A stretch of DNA of 64,000 bases, from the NCBI RefSeq assembly GCF_006439335.1, contig NZ_SAWY01000020.1, positions 186,001 to 250,000 on the forward strand, written 5' to 3'. The DNA comes from Litorilituus lipolyticus (GTDB taxonomy: Bacteria; Pseudomonadota; Gammaproteobacteria; Enterobacterales; Alteromonadaceae). Shown here piece by piece: positions 43,119 through 53,902 of the stretch. Under the pieces are notes generated by a model that did not search any database, was not told where the DNA came from, and saw only the letters and a program-made list of their open reading frames with translations. Position numbers and translations under genes: made by a program. Positions within the stretch are counted from its first letter, which is position 1; each line of letters opens with the position of its first letter.

Positions 43119-43709
43119 TTATCCCCCTCCCTGAGTTGTGCTTGCTAAAACCGCATTAGGGTCATTAACTAAACCTTTAATCTTAACTTTCATTTTGAAC
43201 TGACTTAACAGTTTAGGAGAGCCATCATCTGCAGTAATTGACTCAGGTGTTGCATCTGCAAACAAATCTGACAATTCAATCGCTCTAATCATATTCGCTA
43301 GGTGGTTATTCGATTCACTTTTACCCACTAACTGTAGCGTATTACCTTGCTTTTCTAATTCTATAATGTAAATACCACTAGGTATTATTTTTGCTATTTC
43401 ATCAAGAACTTGAGTGCCCACATTTCGGCTTCGTTGTAACTGCTCGATTACATCTATCCGTTTTTGTAGTGCTGCTTTTTTGTCATTTAATGTTCTAATT
43501 TCAGCTATTTGAATATCTAATTGAGCTATCTCATTTTTTAAGTATTGGTTTTTACTATTTTGACCATCAATATGAGCTTGATAATAGAAATTAACCATTA
43601 ACACCAATACAAAGGCCAAAATGCCAACTGCGGCAAGTATGGTAAAGTATGCTTTTTGCTGTGCCTTGAGCGCTGCTTCACGCCAAGGAAGCAGGTTTAT
43701 ATGTGCCAT
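43119..43709 (-). CDS. pilN: Type IV pilus alignment protein
   Basis: A 196-residue single-pass protein starting with the conserved INLLPWREA, which binds PilM. It continues with a membrane helix (about 20-42), coiled coil and periplasmic domain. It overlaps pilM by 13 bp and precedes pilO. Confidence 0.95.
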   Translation of the reverse strand: MAHINLLPWREAALKAQQKAYFTILAAVGILAFVLVLMVNFYYQAHIDGQNSKNQYLKNEIAQLDIQIAEIRTLNDKKAALQKRIDVIEQLQRSRNVGTQVLDEIAKIIPSGIYIIELEKQGNTLQLVGKSESNNHLANMIRAIELSDLFADATPESITADDGSPKLLSQFKMKVKIKGLVNDPNAVLASTTQGGG

Positions 43710-44776
43710 GGCGTAAAACTCCTTAAAGCCAGTCCTGTTGCTACCATTAATTGAGGAGCAACTTTTGAGAGCTCAGTACTATCTATAGAACTAGATAAGT
43801 TTATATCATTGAATGGATTTGCAATAACTGTGTGAACACCTAATTCTTCAGATAGTAAAGACTCAACACCCTCTAATGAGGCCGTACCACCAGAAATTAA
43901 AAGATAATCAACCTTTTCTTGACCGCTAGTAGTTAAAAACATTTGAATCGCTCGACGAATCTGCTGCATCAAAACGGTGTGGAATGGAGCTAATACTTCA
44001 AACGTATAGTTCGGTGGTAACTCATTCGTTAACTTTGCCTGCTCTGCATCATCAAAGGATTTATTATAATAAGAAACAATAGAACGAGTGTATTGCTCAC
44101 CACCAAACATTTGATCACGACTATAAATATGTTTGCCAGCATCAGTAGCAGAGAATAAAGTAACAGTTGCGCCTATATCAACAATAGCTACAACCTTATC
44201 TTTTGCGTCATCGGGTAAAAGAGGTAAGCATAAATCATAAGCCCTACCTACAGCATAAGATTCAACGTCAATAACTTTCGCGGTAAAGTCACCAGCATCT
44301 AATGCCGCCACTCTCGCTTGAATCGACTCTGTTCGCGCAGCACTAAGCAAAACATTCATTTTACTTGGATCAGATTCGTTAACATCCAATGATTCAAAAT
44401 CAAGGCTTACTTCATCAAGAGGGTACGGGATTAAACTATCGGCTTCGACCTCTATTTGGCTAGCTAACTCTTCTTCAGAGAGAGATACATCCATATAAAT
44501 CACTTTGGTTATAACAGTTTGACCAGAAACAGCTGCAGCAGCATCAGTTGCTCTGTTCGATATTTTCTTCCTGATCTTTTCTATTACATTACCTACAGCT
44601 TCAATATCCTGAATCTCACGATCGATTACTGCACCACGTGACATTGGTTCAATAGCATAATCTTCAAGAATAAAACCATCCGTCCCTTGACTTAGCAAAA
44701 CAGCCTTAACTGAATGGGAACCGATATCGATTCCAACCATCATTGGGATTTTCTTTTTCCATAAATTGTCTAGCAT
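43697..44776 (-). CDS. pilM: Type IV pilus actin-like protein
   Basis: A cytoplasmic FtsA/actin-fold protein of 359 residues. VGIDIGSHSVKAVLL (phosphate 1), AIVDIGATVT (phosphate 2) and LLISGGTASLEGV (adenosine) are the nucleotide-binding motifs. It binds the N-terminus of PilN. A TTG at 44788 would add four residues; ATG 44776 is preferred. It is first in pilMNOPQ and divergent from mrcA, as in many gammaproteobacteria. Confidence 0.96.
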   Translation of the reverse strand: MLDNLWKKKIPMMVGIDIGSHSVKAVLLSQGTDGFILEDYAIEPMSRGAVIDREIQDIEAVGNVIEKIRKKISNRATDAAAAVSGQTVITKVIYMDVSLSEEELASQIEVEADSLIPYPLDEVSLDFESLDVNESDPSKMNVLLSAARTESIQARVAALDAGDFTAKVIDVESYAVGRAYDLCLPLLPDDAKDKVVAIVDIGATVTLFSATDAGKHIYSRDQMFGGEQYTRSIVSYYNKSFDDAEQAKLTNELPPNYTFEVLAPFHTVLMQQIRRAIQMFLTTSGQEKVDYLLISGGTASLEGVESLLSEELGVHTVIANPFNDINLSSSIDSTELSKVAPQLMVATGLALRSFTPWHI

Positions 44777-44842
44777 AACAGCCCACAAATTTTATTTTTC
44801 TAATTATTTTAGACGCAAAATGCGCATAAATACATTTATTAC

Positions 44843-47479
44843 ATGCTTTTACACGATATACTAGTATTATCTTACATTTTCACCCAAATTTTGAGTTTTA
44901 TTTTGTTTACACTTAAGAATTTATTAAAAATCAGTTTAATACTAGTAATTTTACTCTTTATTTCCACATTTGCGCTTTATATAAATATGCGCGATCAATT
45001 ACCCAATGTAAACTCTTTAAAAGATGTTAAATGGCAAACACCTATGCAGATATATAGTCAAGAAGGACTATTGATATCTCAATTTGGTGAAAAAAAACGT
45101 ATCCCATTAACTTTAGAAGAAATACCTCAACAATTAATTAATGCTTTACTTGCTACAGAAGATGATCGTTTCTATCTTCATTTCGGTGTTGACCCTATCG
45201 GCATGGGCAGGGCTGTTCTTGGTCAATTGATGGGTCAAAATAAAGGTGGTGCAAGTACCATTACCATGCAAGTTGCCCGTAATTTTTTCCTTACCCGCGA
45301 ACAAACCTATATACGTAAAATAAGAGAAATATTTTTATCCTTCCATATTGAAAGTTTGCTGACCAAAGATGAAATCCTTATGTTATATATCAATAAGATT
45401 GCTCTTGGCCATCGAACATTTGGCTTTGCTGCTGCTGCCCAAGTTTATTATGGTAAAACACTTGATGAATTAACATTAGCACAGATTGCCGTACTTGCTG
45501 GTTTACCTAAAGCTCCATCGACCTTAAATCCAATTCGTTCACCTGAACGTGCAAAAAATCGCCGCGCTATTGTATTGCAGCGCATGCTAGTAAGTGGCTA
45601 TATTTCTGAGCAAGAGTATTTATCTGCTAAAAATGCTCCTATAACCGGGAAAAAACATGGAGCAGAAATTGAGTTAAATGCACCTTATGTAGCTGAAATG
45701 GCTCACCAAAAGATGATCGAGCGCTACGGGGCTGAGCAAGCTTATACTAACGGTTACAAGGTGTTCACTACCGTTTCAGCAAATCTTCAGCAGGCAGCCC
45801 AAAATGCGGTAACGAATAATTTATTAAATTATGATCAACGTCATGGTTATCGAGGTCCATTGCTATCACTAAGGCCGGAACCTCAAGAAGGCAAGAGCAG
45901 TACAAGTAGTGAAGATAATCTAACACTTATGCAAATCCCTCTTACAGAAATTGAAATTAATGATGCCTTATCAGCCATAACATCATATCAAAATCTACAA
46001 CCTGCCATAGTGACTGATATTGCCGAACAATCAATACAGATAACACTTGAGAATAATGATATCGCTTATATCAATTGGGAAGGTTTGAGTTGGGCTCGAA
46101 AATATATAAGCGATCAAAAACAAGATACACCACCCAAAGAAGCAAGTGATATTCTTCGATACGGTGATGTTATTTTAGTTGAAGATAGAGGTGAAGAAGG
46201 CTTTAAATTAAGCCAATTGCCACAAGCAAGTGCAGCCATGGTTTCCCTTTCTCCTGATAATGGTGCTATTAAGGCAGCAGTTGGTGGTTTTAGCTTCAAG
46301 CAAAGCCAATTTAATCGCGTGACTCAGGCCAAAAGACAAGTTGGCTCTAACATCAAACCATTTATTTATTCTGCTGCTTTAGAACAAGGCTATACCTTAG
46401 CATCTTTGGTAAATGATGCGCCTATTAATCAATGGGATAAAAGCGCGGGTATAGCTTGGCGACCTAAGAATTCACCTGAAAACTATGCTGGTCCAATGCG
46501 AGTGAGACTTGCCCTAGCACAATCAAAAAACGTTGTTGCTGTGAGATTACTAAAAAGTGTTGGCCTAGATAATATCATCAATCACCTTTCTTCTTTTGGT
46601 TTTAGCCCTGATGAACTACCGCGCAATGAATCATTAGCACTAGGCTCGGCTTCATTAACACCACTAGAGGTTGCAACAGGTTTTGCCGCTTTTGCTAATG
46701 GCGGCTATTTGATTGAACCTCACTTAATTGACCGGATTGAAAACTCTGACGGTAAAGTTATTTATCAATCAAACCCAGCATTAGCCTGTAATCCATGTGA
46801 ACAACTTGAAAGAGTGGCTTTAGAAAACAATCTTGCAGATGATGGGCTTATTATCAATGATGGTCATACAGAATCAGAACAACAACTTACACCAACACAA
46901 GTCAAATTTGCTGAAAGAGCTATAAGTGAACAAAATGCTTTTTTAATTGCTGACTCACTCAACAGTGCCATATGGGGAGCTGATTGGTCGGTTGCTGATG
47001 GGTGGCAAGGTACTGGTTGGCGAGCTAGAACATTAAAAAGACGCGATATTGCAGGTAAAACCGGTACAACCAACGAAGCAAAAGATGCTTGGTTCTCAGG
47101 CTTCAGTAAACATATAGTCACAACTTCATGGATTGGTTTTGATGATCCTGGTCGTAATCTAGGTTACACAGTTTACAATAATAATTTAGGGAAAAATCAA
47201 ATTACTGGCAATGAGTTTGGTGCTAAGTCTGCGCAACCTGCATGGATAGAGTTCATGAAAGTTGCGCTTGCTGAACAGCCTGTTGAAGCCATTGAGCCAC
47301 CCGCTGAAATTGTCTCTGTTCGCATTGATAAAGCAACTGGGAAGTTAACCACTGCCACAAACAAAACCAGTCAATTTGAATACTTTAAAGTAGGCACTGC
47401 ACCTGTAGATTATGTACGCCAAGATAATAGTGGTGATATTTTAGATGGTGAAGACAACAAGGAAGAAGATATTTTCTAA
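44843..47479 (+). CDS. mrcA: Penicillin-binding protein 1A
   Basis: An 878-residue bifunctional peptidoglycan synthase. A membrane anchor (about 28-47) is followed by the glycosyltransferase domain (about 65-240; catalytic Glu106 in ATEDDRFYLHFGVD), an OB-like insert, and the transpeptidase domain with Ser502 in RQVGSNIKPFIY and Lys739-Thr-Gly in AGKTGTTNEAKDAWF. An unusual N-terminal lead of about 27 hydrophobic residues precedes the anchor. Downstream residues from ATG 44843 could be trimmed to a later start, but no later ATG precedes the anchor with a good RBS. Confidence 0.96.
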   Translation: MLLHDILVLSYIFTQILSFILFTLKNLLKISLILVILLFISTFALYINMRDQLPNVNSLKDVKWQTPMQIYSQEGLLISQFGEKKRIPLTLEEIPQQLINALLATEDDRFYLHFGVDPIGMGRAVLGQLMGQNKGGASTITMQVARNFFLTREQTYIRKIREIFLSFHIESLLTKDEILMLYINKIALGHRTFGFAAAAQVYYGKTLDELTLAQIAVLAGLPKAPSTLNPIRSPERAKNRRAIVLQRMLVSGYISEQEYLSAKNAPITGKKHGAEIELNAPYVAEMAHQKMIERYGAEQAYTNGYKVFTTVSANLQQAAQNAVTNNLLNYDQRHGYRGPLLSLRPEPQEGKSSTSSEDNLTLMQIPLTEIEINDALSAITSYQNLQPAIVTDIAEQSIQITLENNDIAYINWEGLSWARKYISDQKQDTPPKEASDILRYGDVILVEDRGEEGFKLSQLPQASAAMVSLSPDNGAIKAAVGGFSFKQSQFNRVTQAKRQVGSNIKPFIYSAALEQGYTLASLVNDAPINQWDKSAGIAWRPKNSPENYAGPMRVRLALAQSKNVVAVRLLKSVGLDNIINHLSSFGFSPDELPRNESLALGSASLTPLEVATGFAAFANGGYLIEPHLIDRIENSDGKVIYQSNPALACNPCEQLERVALENNLADDGLIINDGHTESEQQLTPTQVKFAERAISEQNAFLIADSLNSAIWGADWSVADGWQGTGWRARTLKRRDIAGKTGTTNEAKDAWFSGFSKHIVTTSWIGFDDPGRNLGYTVYNNNLGKNQITGNEFGAKSAQPAWIEFMKVALAEQPVEAIEPPAEIVSVRIDKATGKLTTATNKTSQFEYFKVGTAPVDYVRQDNSGDILDGEDNKEEDIF

Positions 47480-47495
47480 ATTATATGCCATATAA

Positions 47496-47531
47496 CAAAA
47501 GAGCTATAACCATCAGAGGAATAGCTCTTTG
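47496..47531. terminator. Terminator between convergent mrcA and argA
   Basis: AAAGAGCTAT (47498-47507) pairs with ATAGCTCTTT (47521-47530) around a 13-base loop. T-rich sequence follows on the minus strand (TTTTGTTAT). It lies between the two stops. Confidence 0.7.
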
Positions 47532-47551
47532 TATTAAGAAAAGATAGCCTG

Positions 47552-48862
47552 TTAAATATCTTTCATAAACACTTTTGAGTTGCGCTGAATGTTATACATC
47601 TGTTGTTTATCTTTTGGTAAAGCCGATGTCGGTTGATGGATAAAACCTTGTTCTTGAAACCAATGGGCACTTACCGTAGTTAGCACAAACAATTGTTGAA
47701 GTTGCATGTTTTTAGCTTGCGCTTCAACTTCATTTAATAACCTCAGAGCACGATTTCCCCCTCGGTATTCTGGGTGAGTAACAACACAAGCGAGCTCACC
47801 ACATTTTGCTTCATGATATGGGTACAGCGCTGCACAAGCAATGATGGCATCTTCTTTTTCGATTACGATAAATTGATTAATTTCCATCTCTAAAAGCTCT
47901 CTAGAGCGCTTAACCAATATCCCTTCTTCTTCCATGGGTGCTATAAGTTCAAGAATACCACCAACATCATCTATACTTGCGGTTCTAATTTGCTCTTTAT
48001 GATCCTGAGCAATTAAAGTACCCGAACCATCTCGAGTAAATAATTCTTGAAGTAATGCGCCATCTGTTTGGTAACTAACACTATGGCAACGTTCTACGCC
48101 ATTTTCACCACTTTTAATAATAGCTTTAAGTAATAGCTGCCTTATATGGCAGTCATTATCTGCTAGCAAAGACTTAACTCGACGTACGCTACAACTACGT
48201 ATCAACTCGCCTGATTGATCAAGTAACCCGTCCTTATCAATTAAGGAAATTAATTTATCAGCTTTTAAGGCAATGGCCGTTTGGGCAGCAACATCTTCAA
48301 GCGCTAAATTAAATACTTCACCCGTCGGTGAATAACCAATTGGCGATAACAGTACAATAGAACCATAATCTAATTGCATATTAATACCAACAGAGTCAAC
48401 TCGTCTTACACTACCAGTATACTTATAATCAACACCTTCTTTCACTCCCATAGGCATAGCTACAACAAAGTTACCAGTACTCACCCTATTTTGAGCGCCG
48501 TGCATGGGAGAGTTAACTAAACCATTAGAGAGTAATGCTTCTATATGTAGTCTTAATGAACCTGTTGCATCTTTTACTGCCACTAATGTTTCAGCATCAG
48601 TAACTCGTACATCCCTAGCTATATGTTGTGAAATACCCCGTTGAGCCATGCGCTCCTCTATTTGAGGTCTAGCGCCGTGAACTACAACAAGCTTAACGCC
48701 TAAGCTACGAAGTAAGGAAATATCATGAATAATATTAGAAAAATTTGGATGAGAAACGGCTTCACCGCCAAACATCAACACCACCGTTTTACCACGATGA
48801 GCATTAATATATGGAGCAGCGCTTCTGAACCATTTAACGTTGTTTAAGTCATTATTATCCAT
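47552..48862 (-). CDS. argA: N-acetylglutamate synthase
   Basis: A 436-residue enzyme of classical ArgA form. An amino-acid-kinase domain (about 20-290: VVLMFGGEAVSHPNFSNII, VVVHGARPQIEE) binds arginine as feedback inhibitor. A C-terminal GNAT domain (about 295-435: ACVVTHPEYRGGNRALRLLN) acetylates glutamate. It follows the argH(A) fusion by 46 bp on the same strand, so this chromosome has two GNAT domains for the first arginine step. Confidence 0.94.
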   Translation of the reverse strand: MDNNDLNNVKWFRSAAPYINAHRGKTVVLMFGGEAVSHPNFSNIIHDISLLRSLGVKLVVVHGARPQIEERMAQRGISQHIARDVRVTDAETLVAVKDATGSLRLHIEALLSNGLVNSPMHGAQNRVSTGNFVVAMPMGVKEGVDYKYTGSVRRVDSVGINMQLDYGSIVLLSPIGYSPTGEVFNLALEDVAAQTAIALKADKLISLIDKDGLLDQSGELIRSCSVRRVKSLLADNDCHIRQLLLKAIIKSGENGVERCHSVSYQTDGALLQELFTRDGSGTLIAQDHKEQIRTASIDDVGGILELIAPMEEEGILVKRSRELLEMEINQFIVIEKEDAIIACAALYPYHEAKCGELACVVTHPEYRGGNRALRLLNEVEAQAKNMQLQQLFVLTTVSAHWFQEQGFIHQPTSALPKDKQQMYNIQRNSKVFMKDI

Positions 48863-48908
48863 GAGTTTTCTATTACTTACCTTTTTATGAGCTTAGTTTT
48901 CTAGTTAA

Positions 48909-50837
48909 TTAAATAACGGTATAAACCATAGCGACTTCATCTTCAGGGTTTTTATGCGGACTTGGTTCGCTATCTTCAATAATATTATCTGCTAAGGAGT
49001 TTTTATCTATTAAATTAAACCCTAATTTGTCAAAGTATTCAGGGATATAGGTAAGAACAATAATTTGCTCAAGCTCCATCTGATGAGCAAATTCAAGTAG
49101 ATATTGAACTAGCGCCTCACCCTGACCTTGCTTGCGCATTGCTTGCTCAATTACTACAGATCTAATTTCAGCTAACCCTGTTTGATAGATATAAAGAGAA
49201 GCACAGCCAACAACAATGCCATCAACTTCTGCGACAACAAAATTTTGAATATCATAAATAACATTATCGCGACTTCTCGGCAAAATCTCCCCTTTATCTG
49301 CCCAAAAAGTGACAAGTTCTTCAATTTTATCAACATCAGACATACGTGCGCGTCTAACCGACATGGCTGCTGCTCTTTGCGCATCTAAACGTTGCTTAAC
49401 TTGTTTCAGAGCAGAATTAATTTGTTGTTTACCCGGTGCCCCTACCACTTTCTCATTTAATATATGATCATCTGCTGTTTGGCTATTTGCTAAAGCTTTC
49501 TCAACTTGACTTTTAGAAGTACCACCTAACGCTTCACGTTTATCCAAGGTCGACTCTATAGATAAGTGTTGATAGACATCTTGCTCAATTTTACTACTAA
49601 ATGCCTGTAGTTGCGTCAGTGTCAAATCTTCCAGCGGCAAGCTTTTATCAATTGCAGCGAGCACAACCTCGCCAACAATATGATGAGCTTCCCTAAAAGG
49701 TATATCTTTACTTACTAGATAGTCAGCAAGTTCAGTAGCATTTGCATAACCTTGTTGCGCCGCCGCTAGAGTACGAGAGCGGTTTACTTTCAAGCCATCC
49801 GCCACTAGTACTGCCATCTCCATACATTCTTGCCAAGTATCCAGGGCATCAAAAAGCCCTTCTTTGTCTTCTTGCATGTCTTTGTTATAGGCCAAAGCCA
49901 ATGCTTTCATAGTGGTTAACATCCCCGTTAACGAACCAAAAACGCGCCCAGCTTTACCTCTAATAAGTTCACAAGCATCAGGGTTTTTCTTTTGTGGCAT
50001 CAATGATGACCCTGAACTCACTAAATCACTCATCTCAACAAAACCAGCCTCACCAGAATTATAAAAAATTAAATCTTCTGCAAAGCGTGATAAGTGCATC
50101 ATTGAAATACTCGCGCTAGCTAATAACTCAATGACATGATCTCTATCAGACACCGCATCCAAGCTATTCATGGTGGCCGTCCTGAAACCTAAGGTATGCG
50201 CCAAGTTATTTCTATCAATAGGGTACGCAGTACCCGCTAAAGCACCTGAACCTAATGGGGAAACATCTAAACGATATAAAGCATCTTTTAACCTGCCAAT
50301 ATCACGGTTAAACATTTCAACATAAGCCAAACACCAGTGGCCAAAGGTCACAGGTTGAGCACGCTGTAAATGCGTGTAACCAGGTAGTACCGTGTCTTTT
50401 TCTCGTTCAGCAAGGTTCATCATGGCCTGTTGTAAGTTGACTAAAGCAAACAACAGCTCGCCACCCGTCTCTTTACACCATAGCTTTAAATCCGTAGCAA
50501 CCTGATCATTTCTACTACGTCCGGTATGTAGCTTTTTACCTAAATCGCCAGTTTTCTCAATGAGCTGTATTTCAACCCAGCTATGAATATCTTCAGCATC
50601 CGATAACAAAATTTGTTTTGGGTTCTCTTCAACAGACAGCTTTAACTCGTTTAATGCCGCAGTTAGCCTAGATAGCTCATCATCATTTAATACACCCACT
50701 TCATGAATAGCCTGCGCCCAAGCTATTGAACCAACAATGTCTTGCACAGCCATACGATAATCTACAGGTAACGAGTCATTAAACTTCTTAAATTGCAAAC
50801 TCGCTTTTTCTTTAAAGCGTCCACCCCATAATGCCAT
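48909..50837 (-). CDS. argH: Argininosuccinate lyase fused to a GNAT acetyltransferase
   Basis: A 642-residue fusion. Residues 1 to about 460 are argininosuccinate lyase ([41 protein letters not shown], and the signature [20 protein letters not shown]). Residues about 490-642 are an N-acetyltransferase domain ([15 protein letters not shown], then [20 protein letters not shown]). Such ArgH(A) fusions are known from Moritella and Vibrio, where the second part makes N-acetylglutamate. It begins 2 bp after argG. Confidence 0.95.
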   Translation of the reverse strand: MALWGGRFKEKASLQFKKFNDSLPVDYRMAVQDIVGSIAWAQAIHEVGVLNDDELSRLTAALNELKLSVEENPKQILLSDAEDIHSWVEIQLIEKTGDLGKKLHTGRSRNDQVATDLKLWCKETGGELLFALVNLQQAMMNLAEREKDTVLPGYTHLQRAQPVTFGHWCLAYVEMFNRDIGRLKDALYRLDVSPLGSGALAGTAYPIDRNNLAHTLGFRTATMNSLDAVSDRDHVIELLASASISMMHLSRFAEDLIFYNSGEAGFVEMSDLVSSGSSLMPQKKNPDACELIRGKAGRVFGSLTGMLTTMKALALAYNKDMQEDKEGLFDALDTWQECMEMAVLVADGLKVNRSRTLAAAQQGYANATELADYLVSKDIPFREAHHIVGEVVLAAIDKSLPLEDLTLTQLQAFSSKIEQDVYQHLSIESTLDKREALGGTSKSQVEKALANSQTADDHILNEKVVGAPGKQQINSALKQVKQRLDAQRAAAMSVRRARMSDVDKIEELVTFWADKGEILPRSRDNVIYDIQNFVVAEVDGIVVGCASLYIYQTGLAEIRSVVIEQAMRKQGQGEALVQYLLEFAHQMELEQIIVLTYIPEYFDKLGFNLIDKNSLADNIIEDSEPSPHKNPEDEVAMVYTVI

Positions 50838-50839
50838 GA

Positions 50840-52087
50840 TTAACTATCCTTCTTCTCAGCTTGAGATAATGCGGTAATTCTGCTTGATAAGCTAAATAAA
50901 CGAATAAAGCCTTCCGCGTGTTTTTGGTCATAAACATCGTCAGCACCAAATGTAGCAAACTCTTCAGAATATAAACTATTTGGTGAACGACGTTGAATCA
51001 CTTGCGCCATACCTTTATACAATTTAACCACAACATCTCCAGTAAGCTGTTCGGCAAAGGATGCTGCAGAAGCAAGCTGCGCTTTTGCAAGTGGTGTAAA
51101 CCAACGTCCATCGTAAATAACATGAGAGAACTCTAAAGCAATTGATTCACGATACTTTAATGACTCTTTATCTAAGATTAGTGTTTCTAACCCTTTGTAT
51201 GCTGCCATTAAAATTGTGCCACCAGGTGTTTCATAACAACCTCTTGACTTCATTCCTACTAAACGGTTTTCTACAATATCGATTCGACCTACACCATGAG
51301 CAGCACCTTTATCATTTAAATACATTAATGCTTCGTATGCCCCTGCACCTGCTGTTGAATAATCTTTACCATCAATAGCAACTAGTTCGCCCCTAACAAA
51401 GCTCAACTGTACTTTTTCAGGGGTGTCAGGTGCATCCATTGGATCAACCGTCATTGTCCAAACTTCTTTTGAAGGTTCGCACCATGGGTCTTCTAATTCC
51501 CCACCTTCATGAGAAATATGCCATGCATTGGCATCACGGCTATAAATTTTAGTGAGTGAAGCAGCACACGGAATATCTCGCTCTGCAAGGTAATCAAGTA
51601 AATCTTCACGAGATACCATGTCCCACTCACGCCATGGCGCAATAACGGTCAACTCAGGCGCAAGTGCAGCAAAGCATGATTCAAAACGCACCTGATCATT
51701 ACCTTTACCTGTACAACCATGACAAACCGCATCAGCGCCCACTTTCAAGGCAACTTCAACATGTGCTTTTGCGATAACAGGGCGCGCCATTGATGTCCCT
51801 AATAAATATTGGCCTTCATATACTGATCCTGTTTTCAAAATAGGGTAAATATAGTCTTTAACATATTCTTCTTTTAAATCAACAACATGACATTCTGATG
51901 CACCAGAAGCAATTGCCTTTTCAACAATGCCTTCTAATTCTTCTTCTCCTTGACCAACATCGGCACAAAAAGCAACAACTTCACAACCGTCATAATTTTC
52001 TTTCAACCATGGAATGATGGCTGATGTATCAAGGCCGCCTGAATATGCTAATACTACTTTTTTAATTTCTTTCTTTGCTAAAGCCAT
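50840..52087 (-). CDS. argG: Argininosuccinate synthase
   Basis: A 415-residue ATP-dependent ligase joining citrulline and aspartate. The N-type ATP pyrophosphatase loop AYSGGLDTS, then [26 protein letters not shown] and [14 protein letters not shown] are diagnostic. It lies between argF and argH(A) in one long operon. Confidence 0.97.
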   Translation of the reverse strand: MALAKKEIKKVVLAYSGGLDTSAIIPWLKENYDGCEVVAFCADVGQGEEELEGIVEKAIASGASECHVVDLKEEYVKDYIYPILKTGSVYEGQYLLGTSMARPVIAKAHVEVALKVGADAVCHGCTGKGNDQVRFESCFAALAPELTVIAPWREWDMVSREDLLDYLAERDIPCAASLTKIYSRDANAWHISHEGGELEDPWCEPSKEVWTMTVDPMDAPDTPEKVQLSFVRGELVAIDGKDYSTAGAGAYEALMYLNDKGAAHGVGRIDIVENRLVGMKSRGCYETPGGTILMAAYKGLETLILDKESLKYRESIALEFSHVIYDGRWFTPLAKAQLASAASFAEQLTGDVVVKLYKGMAQVIQRRSPNSLYSEEFATFGADDVYDQKHAEGFIRLFSLSSRITALSQAEKKDS

Positions 52088-52123
52088 TTTCTTTTCCTAT
52101 AAATTCGGTCTAATAATCTTCAA

Positions 52124-53071
52124 TTAATCTGTAAGTAATGAAACAAGCACTGCACATTGTGCCCACATTCTGTTTTCTGCTTCTTGAAAGACAACAGACA
52201 ACTCTTCATCATCAAATAACTCGGTAGTGATTTCTTCTTCTAAATGAGCAGGTTGGCAATGCATTACAACGCTAGCTTTCGCTTTAGCCATTAATTCATG
52301 GTTTACTTGGTAAGGTTTAAAAGCAGCCAACAATTGCGCTTTATCTTCAGCGCCTTCATTACCCATAGATACCCATGTATCAGTATAGATAGCATCTTGA
52401 GTACCAATATCATTAATATCTGAGGTATAAGTAAAAGCAGAGCCATTTTTACTGGCTAAGGCCTGCACCTTTACCAGCATCTCTTCACTTGGGCCATAGG
52501 CTTGTGGGCACACTAGGGTAAAATCGACACCGATGACTGCAGCCATGAGCATGAGTGAGTTTGAGACGTTATTACCATCACCGACATAAGCCAACTTTAC
52601 TTTTGCTAAATCAGTTATGTTTTGCGAGGCAAAGCATTCAGCTAAAGTCACAAAATCAGCTAAAGCTTGGCATGGGTGATATTTATCGCATAATGCATTA
52701 ATTACCGGCACACTGGCATGTTCAGCTAAACCTTCTATTGCGCTATTTTCAAATACACGTGCGACAATTGCATCAGCATAGCAAGACAAATTTTTAGCAT
52801 AGTCGCTAACACGTTCGCGCTCACCCAGCTTGCCATTTTGTTGGCCTAGGTATAACGCATGTCCGCCTAATTTTGCGATCCCCATATCAAAACTGACATG
52901 GGTTCTCAATGAAGGCTTCTCAAAAATCATTGCAACAGACTTTCCCGCCAGAGACTGTGCATATTGCTTTGGGGATTGTTTAATGTTTAACGCAAGCTCA
53001 ATCAAAGTAAAGGCTTGAGCTTTGCTTAGCTGGTCATCAGCTAAAAAGTGTTTAAATTCTGACATATTCAT
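52124..53071 (-). CDS. argF: Ornithine carbamoyltransferase
   Basis: A 315-residue carbamoyltransferase. The carbamoyl-phosphate site is FEKPSLRTHVSFDMG (S-x-R-T) and the ornithine/phosphate site is HPCQALADF. VMHCQPAHLEEEI replaces the E. coli HCLP loop (HCQP). The H-P-C-Q-x-L-A-D block is typical of ornithine rather than acetylornithine enzymes. Operon with argB upstream and argG downstream. Confidence 0.93.
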   Translation of the reverse strand: MNMSEFKHFLADDQLSKAQAFTLIELALNIKQSPKQYAQSLAGKSVAMIFEKPSLRTHVSFDMGIAKLGGHALYLGQQNGKLGERERVSDYAKNLSCYADAIVARVFENSAIEGLAEHASVPVINALCDKYHPCQALADFVTLAECFASQNITDLAKVKLAYVGDGNNVSNSLMLMAAVIGVDFTLVCPQAYGPSEEMLVKVQALASKNGSAFTYTSDINDIGTQDAIYTDTWVSMGNEGAEDKAQLLAAFKPYQVNHELMAKAKASVVMHCQPAHLEEEITTELFDDEELSVVFQEAENRMWAQCAVLVSLLTD

Positions 53072-53131
53072 TCAACTTACAAATCAATTAAAAATTAGCT
53101 TAAGGACATTATTTGATACTCAACTGCTGTA

Positions 53132-53902
53132 TCAATTGGGCTGTATTTGCGTACCAATACCCTGTCCATCAAGCAATGAAGATATCTGCTCTGGCGATTG
53201 CCAACTGGCAACCGCGATACTTCGTCGTAATTGATTGGCCGCTTTTAACGCAGCATTAACTTTTGCTGTCATTCCGCCGGCAATAACACCTTGCGATATT
53301 AATGTTTGGGCTTGAGCCTGATTAAGTGAATTCAAATACTCACCTTCTGCACCTTTCACGCCATTTACATCGGTCAGTAACAATAATTCAGCATTTAATA
53401 GCTGACATATCGCCACCGCAGCATCATCAGCATTTACATTAACTAAATCGCCATTACTTAAGGCGCCAATGGAGGAAACAACAGGCATAAAGCCCTGCTC
53501 AAGTAAAACGTCAAGCAACTTACTATTATTTGTATGAGGCACGCCAACTTGCCCTAAATCGAGCTCTGACAATGAACAAGTGATCATGTCACCATCGTTA
53601 AGTGATAAGCCTATGGCTGCTAAATTCAAACTATTAGCACTGGCAACAATAGCTTTATTTACCGTACCTGCTAAGGCACCACTAATTAAATTAATTTGCG
53701 CTTTAGGTGTCACTCTTAAACCATGCTTCTTCTCGGTGGTAAAACCTGCTTGCGCTAACATTTCATCAACAACGCAACCACCACCATGAACTAAAACCAC
53801 TGATTTGTTTTTCAAGTGTTTGATGACAGTTAATAATTTAATTAATGCACTGTGTTGTTCTAAAATAGCACCACCAATTTTTATAACTAAAGGTTTACTC
53901 AT
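53132..53902 (-). CDS. argB: Acetylglutamate kinase
   Basis: A 256-residue amino-acid-kinase enzyme phosphorylating N-acetylglutamate. VIKIGGAILE, LVHGGGCVVDEML, NVNADDAAVAIC and LLLTDVNGVKG are the family blocks. The frame is open 31 codons further, but ATG 53902 matches the family start and overlaps argC by 8 bp. The short form lacks the arginine-inhibition helix, like E. coli ArgB. Confidence 0.96.
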   Translation of the reverse strand: MSKPLVIKIGGAILEQHSALIKLLTVIKHLKNKSVVLVHGGGCVVDEMLAQAGFTTEKKHGLRVTPKAQINLISGALAGTVNKAIVASANSLNLAAIGLSLNDGDMITCSLSELDLGQVGVPHTNNSKLLDVLLEQGFMPVVSSIGALSNGDLVNVNADDAAVAICQLLNAELLLLTDVNGVKGAEGEYLNSLNQAQAQTLISQGVIAGGMTAKVNAALKAANQLRRSIAVASWQSPEQISSLLDGQGIGTQIQPN

